From contig NC_073745.1 in assembly GCF_029784135.1 (NCBI RefSeq), forward strand, positions 52,156,285-52,220,284: a stretch of DNA of 64,000 bases, in the 5' to 3' direction. The DNA comes from Toxorhynchites rutilus septentrionalis (Eukaryota; Arthropoda; Insecta; Diptera; Culicidae). The notes under the pieces were generated by a model that did no database searches, was not told the origin of the DNA, and was given only the letters and a program-made list of their open reading frames with translations. Below are positions 57,073 to 64,000 of this stretch, piece after piece. Numbering within the stretch: position 1 is the stretch's first letter; each line of letters starts with the position of its first letter. A program made the translations under genes and the position numbers.

Positions 57073-57993
57073 GACGGGTGGGTAATGTCGGGGACATAAC
57101 CGGAGTGACGTAGGACTATACAAAGGGGACAGCTTTTGTTAAATATATATTTTAAATATATTGTTTTATTTTCCTATCTACCTGAAAAATGGATTAGTTT
57201 ACTGTTTACTCTTTATGAACATGTTGATGGTTCTAAAATGAACCTTTGGTGTTGTGTTTTTGTTATCACTCGATATTCCCATCTTGTTCGGTTAAACCTT
57301 CCTGTTTAGCTATTGCGTATGCCACTCGCCACAGCCTTCACAGTTGGAAAATTTCTTCCCATCCAGCTTTAAACTTTTGCAGTTCATTCGTCTCTAGCCT
57401 TGAGAAAGGCCCTTTGAAAACTCTACTCTACTTTACTCCAGCGCTACCACCTCCGCCTTCTTGCCTTGAGAAAGACACTCGATCCCTCGCCGTCCAGCCC
57501 GTCCAGCAACGGTGTTGTCCAGTCGGTGTCCACACAAAGAATGATCGTTGCGGCAGCGGAGCGGGGATTTTTAAGCTGACTGGCTGGCTCGAGAATTACG
57601 CATGTGTGAGACTGCGACCAATGTTTCGTTAATTTTTTTTCTTTTTCCTTTCCAATCGTGCTTCATTCTATTTCGCTGCTGCTCTGGTTGCCCGTTTTGG
57701 TCGGTACGATTTGAGGAGCACAAAATGGACCAATCAAAAATGGGCACATAGTGCATTTTGACAATGCTTGATATTTCACAATTATTCAATTATTTATCTC
57801 AAGAAAAATGAAATGTTATTCGTTATGATAGATGCGTAGATATATTTCCTATCAATTGATGCAAAAACCTTTGCGATCTATTGAGAAATGCTCGAGTTAT
57901 AAACGTTCCAAATCTTGCATTTTTTCCTACTTGTTCAGTGCCTAGATTTCCATTTCACCCCCTATATCTTCCGGTTAGACGTAGTCCTACGTC
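57073..57993 (-). mobile_element. Histone-carrying mobile unit 2 (deleted form)
   Basis: Same ends as units 1 and 3 (GACGGGTGGG... and ...TCCTACGTC), with six A at the left and seven A at the right. At 921 bp it lacks the H2A bodies. It joins the distal stem-loop region (57229) directly to the promoter/leader region around 57365, consistent with internal deletion. Leader sequence 'ctctagccttgagaaaggcc' and the terminal 500 bp match unit 3 nearly exactly. Confidence 0.82.
57229..57244 (-). terminator. Histone 3' stem-loop (unit 2)
   Basis: Minus strand GGTTCATTTTAGAACC: the stem is intact for five pairs and the loop is altered relative to GGTTCTTTTCAGAACC in units 1 and 3. Confidence 0.8.
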
Positions 57994-58290
57994 AAAAAAA
58001 CACCACAATGCAAGATCGATTTGCTTTATCACATGTATTCGACCATGAACAATAATTAATAACACGGAAAACACAAGCAAAACATGAAAGATAACTGCGG
58101 CCGGAGCAAAAGTAAACATTGACATGGATGGTCGAGTGACACCATGGAGCGAAGGTGCGAGTGACATATGGAGCGAAGGTGCGAGTTTTGGAATAAATCG
58201 GCACAGTTGTCACACATCCAAAATAAGTTTCTCTTATGCTTAAATTTTTTTTGAAATTCATTTATTTTGGTCCAAGGAGATTTGTTCTAA

Positions 58291-58969
58291 CTACTTTTTG
58301 ATTATGATATCTCGTAAATGACCGCCTCTGGCCTTGACCGCAAAATGTGCCCTTTTTTCGGCATTTTCCATCACTTTGCCCAATGTTTCGGCCGATATGG
58401 CAGTAATTTCTTGTCGGATATTGTCTTTCAGCGCAGCCAGGGTCCTTGGTTTACCAGTGTATACCTTGGATTTTAAATATCCCCATAAAAAAAAGTCAGG
58501 AGGCGTCAAATCAGGTGATCTCGGTGGCCAGTCATAATCGCCGTTTTTCGAAATTAATCTTCCGGGGAACATTTTGCGCAATAATTTGGTCGTGGCAGCC
58601 GCTGTATGGCATGTAACGCCGTCCTGTTGGAACCAGTAATTGTCCAATTCATTTTCACGAACAAATGGCAATAAAAAATCGGTTATCATTGTCCGATAAC
58701 GCTCCCCATTCACGGTTACCGTTGCTCCATTTTCGTTTCGTCGTTTTTTCGACGAAACGTCTTGGACGTTGTCTGGACAGATGACTGGCATTACCAACAC
58801 TACCAGACGATATAAATTTGGCATATAATCGACGTATAGTGTTGTCTCCAGGCGATGTTTTAACTTTATTGTTATTTTTCCACGCACGTTTAGTTAACAC
58901 AATTGAGAAGTTATTTTGAATGTACAGCTGAACAATTTCAGCGCGTTGTTTAGGTGTGTATTGTTCCAT
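58291..58969 (-). pseudogene. DD41D mariner transposase, internally deleted
   Basis: The ATG at 58969 opens MEQYTPKQRAEIVQLYIQNN and continues to a helix-turn-helix region (NTIRRLYAKFISSGSVGN), ending at RPRRFVEKT. It then passes, with a large deletion and frame change, to GATVTVNGERYRTMITDFLL, NYWFQQDGVTCHTAAA (second Asp) and WPPRSPDLTPPDFFLWGYLK (third Asp), 41 residues apart. The first catalytic Asp is absent. The right end of the element (TIR CAGGGTGGGCCATTTAAAGT read inward from 59083, next to TA) is clear; the left end is not. It lies between units 2 and 3. Same class as 18125-18688 but clearly a different lineage. Confidence 0.88.
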
Positions 58970-59347
58970 GGTTAAAATTGTACTGAAATGACGCTTCCAA
59001 CGCGGTATGACATTTGTTAATCTGACATCTCTGTCAAAAGTTATAGGGTTGCCAGATGCTTCCACTTTAAATGGCCCACCCTGTATATCGTAATGCATCG
59101 AATTCCGGACAGTTAAACGATCACGATAATAACTTAAACTAATAAAAAATCATGACATGAAAATGAAAAAGACGGGTGGGTAATGTCGGGGACATAACCG
59201 GAGTGACGTAGGACTATACAAAGGGGACAGCTTTTGTTAAATATATATTTTAAATATATTGTTTTATTTTCTTCTCCTACGTGAATACCCACCTATCTAC
59301 CTGAAAAATGGATTAGTTTACTGTTTACTCTTTATGAATATGTTGAT

Positions 59348-59363
59348 GGTTCTGAAAAGAACC
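59348..59363 (-). terminator. Histone 3' stem-loop (unit 3, distal)
   Basis: Minus strand GGTTCTTTTCAGAACC, identical to unit 1 and to the histone consensus, with CCAAA before and 'ataaagag' after. Confidence 0.9.
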
Positions 59364-59559
59364 TTTGGTGTTGTGTTTTTGTTATCACTCGATATTCCCA
59401 TCTTGTTCGGTTAAACCTTCCTGTTTAGCTATTGCGTTTGCCACTCGCCACAGCTTTCACAGTTGGAAAATTTCTTCCCATCCAGCTTGTGACATATTGT
59501 TCAGTAAATTACATTTAATGCGACTTTGCCACTCACTGAAACTAATTGTTGCCTTGCCG

Positions 59560-59795
59560 AACCGAAGCTGCTCTGTTCTTGATGCGTGTTTTCTGATTGT
59601 CGTGAGCATCTTTGCAAGCCAACTCGAGCACTCCGACGGCCGAAACTCTATAATCGCTGTTAGGTATACTGGTGCTCCGGCACCAATCCGTTCGGCCTAG
59701 TTACCCTTGTGGAGCAATCAGTGAATGCGGCCAACAGGGAATTGGAGATCTGAGACTTTGCCTTTCCCTTAACTTGTCCTCCTTTGTTACGTCCA
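59560..59795 (-). pseudogene. Histone H2A-derived sequence (unit 3, copy b)
   Basis: Minus-strand segments in order: KGGQVKGKAKS (59793-59751), AERIGAGAPVYLTAIIEF (about 59697-59645; canonical AERVGAGAPVYLAAVMEY) and VLELACKDAHDNQKTRIKNR (about 59630-59570; canonical VLELAGNAARDNKKTRIIPR). Several frameshifts separate them and the C-terminus is replaced. This copy retains the GAGAPVYL stretch better than copy a, so together they firmly identify canonical H2A rather than the H2A.V variant. Confidence 0.85.
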
Positions 59796-60057
59796 CGATG
59801 CCGATGCCGTACAACCACACGGGTTTACGGTTTGAAAGAAAATAAGATATTTTTTTGGGGTCCGCGTGTTTTATACTCTAGCGCAATTTAAGAATTGGTG
59901 AAAATCAATAAGCTCAGAACAACTGCCAAATTCACATACTCATCATATCCTGGCAAACAAATTATGAAAAAATCAATTTGTGTTTTATTATTATTTTGGA
60001 TAATGTTTTAGAAAGCATTGAACTGTATTTCCTAAACTCTTTTTTGGAAGGTTTAAT

Positions 60058-60073
60058 GGCCCTGAAAAACGCC
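60058..60073 (-). terminator. Histone 3' stem-loop, decayed (unit 3, proximal)
   Basis: Minus strand GGCGTTTTTCAGGGCC. Four of six stem pairs can form, and the CAGGGCC half is canonical. A purine-rich 'aaaaaagag' follows about 13 bases downstream. Confidence 0.75.
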
Positions 60074-60516
60074 TTGTTTTATGGAATGGTTCCAATTTAG
60101 AAAACTTAGTACTCGTGGTTTTGAAAAAAACCATTTCGAACGCCCTCGATGCCGCCTTGTTCTGGATTTGCCACCAAAGCAGTTTGTATAAAGAACAAAC
60201 TTTTTTCTTCTGCTACCTGATGCCGTTTTGCGATTGCGTTTGCCACTCGCCACTCGCTGCAACTGCCTGTTGTCTTGATGTCCACCGAATCGAATGTGTT
60301 CTGTTCCGAATGCGGGTTTTCTTATCGTCGCGAGCAGCTTTGCCAGCTAACTCGATCACTTCGGCGGCCGAAACTATATAACGCCGTCTAGGTGGACTGG
60401 TGCACTGGTACTAACGCGCTCGGCCTAGTTACCCTTGCGGGGAACTCCAGATCAACACGGTTCGAGCGGGATTTCGCCTTTCCCTTCACTTTTCCTCCTT
60501 TACCATGTCCAGACAT
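60058..60516 (-). pseudogene. Histone H2A-derived sequence (unit 3, copy a)
   Basis: The ATG at 60516 gives MSGHGKGGKVKGKAKSRSNR, the H2A tail almost unchanged. The fold region is frameshifted but recovers SAAEVIELAGKAARDDKKTR. It is followed by the decayed stem-loop GGCGTTTTTCAGGGCC at 60058-60073. The 5' leader 'aaccaacccaagcagcc' directly precedes the start, and a TATA-like element lies about 85 bases upstream. Nearly identical to the unit 1 copy. Confidence 0.87.
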
Positions 60517-60610
60517 GGCTGCTTGGGTTGGTTTGTTGATGTGTTGTGATGCGAACCGATGTGGTGTACGGTTTGAATGAGAAGAAGGTATTGTATTATA
60601 GAGACTTTAA
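60517..60610 (-). promoter_or_regulatory. Probable captured H2A promoter/leader
   Basis: Minus strand: 'ctctataatacaatacc' (TATA-like, about 60590-60604), then 'attcaaaccgtacaccacat' and a CA-rich leader ending at the H2A ATG. Spacing is right for an RNA polymerase II promoter. In unit 1 the TATA-like part is absent and the same leader is joined to 'gctgccgtaacgatcattct' instead. Confidence 0.5.
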
Positions 60611-61233
60611 ACTTTTGCAGTTCATTCGTCTCTAGCCTTGAGAAAGGCCCTTTGAAAACTCTACTCTACTCTACTCCAGCGCTACCACCTCCGCCCTCTT
60701 GCCTTGAGAAAGGCACTCGATCCCTCGCCGTCCAGCTCGTCCAGCAACGATGTTGTCCAGTCGGTGTCCACACAAAGAATGATCGTTACGGCAGCGGAGC
60801 GGGGATTTTTAAGCTGACTGGCTGGCTCGAGAATTACGCATGTGTGAGACTGCGACCGATGTTTCGTTCATTTTTTCTTTTTCCTTTCCAATCGTGCTTC
60901 ATTCTTATTCGCTGCTGCTCTGGTTGCCCGTTTTGGTCGGTACGATATGAGGAGCACAAAATGGACCAATCAAAAATGGGCACATAGTGCATTTTGACAA
61001 TGCTTGATATTTGACAATTATTCAATTATTTATCTCAAGAAAAATTAAATGTTATTCGTTATGATAGATGCGTAGATATATTTCCTATCAATTGATGCAA
61101 AAACCTTTGCGATCTATTGAGAAATGCTCGAGTTATAAGCGTTCCAAATCTTGCATTTTTTCCTACTTGTTCAGTGCCTAGATTTCCATTTCACCCCCTA
61201 TATCTTCCGGTTAGACGTAGTCCTACGTCAAAA

Positions 61234-61566
61234 TACAATGAAAAATTACCATTCCTATAGAAATAGGAGGCTTTCATGTGAGTTTTGATTTGAATACCGG
61301 ACACGTTTGCTTTTAATTCCGGACACATTTTCGCCAAAAGTTTGAACGAACGGTCGTTATTTTTATATTTTTGCCACACGAACTGATTGCGAGCGAACTG
61401 TATGGGATCGAATGAAGTGCGGCTGAACTAAATACATGTGGAAAGCAGATTACGCAGAACAGAAGAGATGAATGTAACGAGAACGATTAGAAAAAAATTA
61501 AGAAATATAACGATATTGTCATTCACAACCATTCAAATTTATACACTTTCTGTTAATCAGAAAAAA
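61234..61566. other. Spacer between unit 3 and the next element
   Basis: No gene or repeat recognised in about 330 bp. Confidence 0.5.
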
Positions 61567-63583
61567 TTATAGGAGGTTGTGTCCAAGATACGACCGCATT
61601 GTTGACGTAGAACTACGCTGTTATTCTTATAAATCGCTTGTTTATACCTTCGGATATTATTCTATAATGCTGTGAAATTTTAGAAACAACTGCTTAGTAG
61701 AATAATCTCTGAAATGATTTTTTCATTGTAACATCAGTTGACGATAATTGATTGATGATTCATTCTTGCCCTCGCAAAACAATCGTATGTCGCAATTTAT
61801 TTCATGTCAATGCATTGAAAATTTACCTCGAAGGCTATTCCGGTGGCCTTTTTCGAAATTGACATAGACTCGGCTACAGTCGATTATATACATGTTGCAG
61901 CAGCACCATTATTCCATATCTCATAACTACATCAATATATCTCTGGCACCGCATGTAAACAACAACAATGACAACACTTGCAAGTATCAAATATCATGCT
62001 ACATGTTATTTAGTATTGCCTCAAAGGAATCGCACCTCTAGATATCGTTCGTACCAACTAAGCGTAAACCAAGCGCCAAACAAGCGTTCACCATAGCATG
62101 CATACAGAGCCATACATTGGTGGCTTGAAACTACTAGCAATATAAACATTTCTCATCATTTTGCGCTATTCTCAAAAGAAACGCTTCTGTTAATATTACT
62201 GACCTCGAAAAGAGTTGCATTACTTTCTCATGCTCGAGAGAAGCGCAGCTGTCACCCTTAGTGGAGGAAGTTTTGCTAATGGCAAGCAAAACCTAATCAC
62301 ATACAAAATTCCAGAACATTTATTTTCTTGATGACTAAACAAGAGAAATAAACTCTTTTTGTTAATAACAACCTCGAAAACAGTAGCAATGCTTCATTAT
62401 GATCAAAATTAGCACAAATGCAATCCTAGTTGAAGGCAGTTTTGCGACTGGCACGCGAACCCAAATAACTTATGACATTCCAGTAAGATATTCAAGATGC
62501 TTGGTATTCCCAAATAATTTTTTGGTGCACAACCTTAACGTCTGCTTCGCCATAACGTCAGTTTAATGCATTGATGCATTCTCAAAGGCACCAACGAAGC
62601 CCTTATGAAGACGGAAAATAAACAATGTTAACTGCTTGGAAAAAGACTCAATTATGCCACACAGCTTGTACTCTGCTGTAACACCTATCAATGCGAATTC
62701 GCTGATGAGTTTGTCAAGAGCGACCGCCATCACCACCAGCGGGGGGAGCTTGATTTTGATTGCTGCCTAGGCGTTTACATTTTCGACCGACGCGCCGAAA
62801 TCGCCTACTTCGCTGTTGTTCGGTGCGGTGTCACATTCGCGAAGACTCGGCTCAGTGCGAGCGCTTTTCACTGCATCAAATTCGCGTGCATCATTAGATG
62901 ACGCTTACCTCGTAATTTTATTGCCCCTGGCAATGCGTTCGTTTTTTGCAGGGCTCGAGCCTGCCTTCCTCTTCTTCTTGCTCATCGCACACTACGCGAA
63001 GCGTCCAATTTATGACGCGGAAAGAAGAACACACGATACGAATAACGCGAAAAACGAACCGAAAAATCAATCGACGATTTTCAAGTTGGATTACCACTGG
63101 TGGGGTCCAATCTTAGATCGAAGCGCAGCGAAAGCAAAGTGAACTGGATTACTCAACAGTCCGATGCCGAATGAAAGTTTGTCTCAGCGAGATCCACTGT
63201 TTATACTCTAGGCAAGTATTCCCCTTCATTCTTCTTCTTTTCCTTTGTTCACGGAGACTTTAAATCCTACGATTTCCCCTCCGTTGGTCGTTGATAAGTT
63301 GCTCGTTATTGATAGCTCTGTTCGGGAAAGCACTCAAATGGACAGAACAAATGTATGGGAAAATAGAAAAACTTGAAGTTTTCAGGAATTTTAACCATTT
63401 ACTAACCAGGGGATTCTAATGTATGGCATATTAAACAAATCTTACGGAATTTCCGATTCGTTTAGTATGTAAATCGCCAAAATCCGTTCGCGGCAAAAAT
63501 AGTTATTAACGTTAACTTTATTTCATAAAAACGTGACCTGTTTTCTGATTTGACACCCTTAATGAAAGACGTAGTTCTACGTC
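61567..63583 (-). mobile_element. Fourth element with related GACGTAG ends
   Basis: The right end, read inward, is TTGACGTAGAACTACGTC. The left end contains 'ggttgtgtccaagatacgac' followed by 'cgcattgttgacgtagaact', which aligns with the left ends of the histone units ('gtaatgtcggggacataacc', 'gg..agtgacgtaggact'). Both sides abut A-runs (61561-61566 and 63584-63590). Length is 2017 bp. The interior is not histone: it has a gag-like relic, two diverged tandem segments (about 62185-62340 and 62355-62485), and an end region (63345-63583) also found at 15957-16205. Confidence 0.65.
62563..62985 (-). pseudogene. Retroelement gag/ORF1-like relic
   Basis: One frame from the ATG at 62985 reads MSKKKRKAGSSPAKNERIAR, meets TAA, continues ASSNDAREFDAVKSA to VENVNA, meets TAG, and continues AIKIKLPPLVVMAVALDKLI, then GVTAEYKLCGI and on to 62563. 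About 141 codons with two stops but no frameshift. The basic start, acidic middle and 'PPLVV..V.LDKL' block resemble ORF1 proteins of non-LTR elements, but the match is by impression only. Alternatively it is an unknown element-encoded protein. Confidence 0.45.
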
Positions 63584-64000
63584 AAAAAAATCCGTAAGAA
63601 AGTAAGTAAGTAAGCTGAAAGGAGGAAGACAATTCATGAATTATAGAATGTTTGGAATATATGAAATATGATGTGTTGATGCGTATTAAAAACTATTCTA
63701 CGACAAGGAGCGAGGTTTAAAGGGTTGTACGTTGATAAATATTTTTTTAGGAAAATTGTTGTCAAATCAATGCCTGTCTCGATCATGTGAAATATGATAT
63801 TGAGAATGTTGGTAATGTTAAAAATTTTGCAATGAAAGAACTGAACTGGTTGTCGATTTAAAGGTTCAAAAGGGATCAATTCACTACATGATCCACGCAA
63901 ACTTCACAAGGGTGGTCAAAAGATGTCTAATCTGCATCATCTGGAGAGATAATTGTTATAATTATTACAAACCACCTCAGGCAATGTTTCAGATAAGTGT
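63584..64000. other. AT-rich end of window
   Basis: A short (AAGT)n run at about 63598-63614; otherwise no gene or repeat recognised. Confidence 0.45.

Larger units (their letters stand above)
59171..61229 (-). mobile_element. Histone-carrying mobile unit 3 (longest)
   Basis: 2059 bp with ends as in units 1 and 2, flanked by AAAAA (59166-59170) and AAAA (61230-61233). Minus-strand order: terminal region, promoter-like DNA, a leader of about 210 bp missing from unit 1 (about 60585-60780), H2A copy a with stem-loop (60516-60058), spacer, H2A copy b (about 59795-59560), second stem-loop (59363-59348), left end. It is the most complete representative and probably closest to the ancestral form. 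Confidence 0.82.

Noticed and set aside
57571..57789. 72-codon frame identical to 56312-56530 as a conserved gene
   Set aside because: Identity is due to the duplicated mobile units; a third copy (60834-61025) differs by indels and changes that alter the frame, so there is no coding constraint.

Overview
The window looks like gene-poor, repeat-dense insect DNA, most likely from an Aedes-type mosquito. This rests on the mix of mobile elements: a DD37E Tc1/mariner element (a class best known from mosquitoes), DD41D mariners, tRNA-derived SINEs, an I-type LINE with RNase H, CR1-like LINEs, a Helitron and many AT-rich foldback elements. I recognise no ordinary host protein-coding gene. Species assignment is inference.

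Left third (1-20441). AT-rich DNA is followed by a broken DD37E element with TA duplications (2649-3916), a foldback repeat (4508-5500), a decayed LINE that was itself hit by the tail of an I-type LINE (6479-8026), a Tc1-like element containing a 672-bp foldback element (8960-11238), a mariner N-terminal relic (11640-11948), a hAT element with a perfect 8-bp duplication (12201-13855), and a three-level nest: a Harbinger-like shell (16808-20441) containing a pogo-like element (17238-19364), which contains a DD41D mariner fragment and a 118-120 bp tandem repeat.

Middle (20442-46719). Long unrecognised stretches separate a 5'-truncated I-LINE (22381-23062), a tRNA-derived SINE (26743-27017) and a near full-length I-type LINE (27173-33543) with an intact ORF1 and a frameshifted ORF2. 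Further on come a mariner relic (35440-36150), a tRNA-Thr-like SINE (40568-41050), and a second copy of the 4508 foldback repeat that was split by a Helitron landing in its AT repeat (43298-46655).

Right third (46720-64000). Two tandem CR1-like LINEs lie on the minus strand. The second has an intact 1197-codon endonuclease/reverse-transcriptase ORF; its ORF1 is interrupted by a 1.74-kb insert. That insert is one of three related units (54996-56734, 57073-57993, 59171-61229). All three carry histone-type 3' stem-loops, and two carry decayed histone H2A sequence. All share the same ends and lie in short A-runs. A fourth element (61567-63583) has related ends but a retroelement gag-like relic inside. 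This histone-carrying mobile family is the most unusual thing I found.

Together the window records at least three rounds of nesting. In several cases the pre-insertion reading frame can be recovered exactly, which fixes element boundaries and relative ages.
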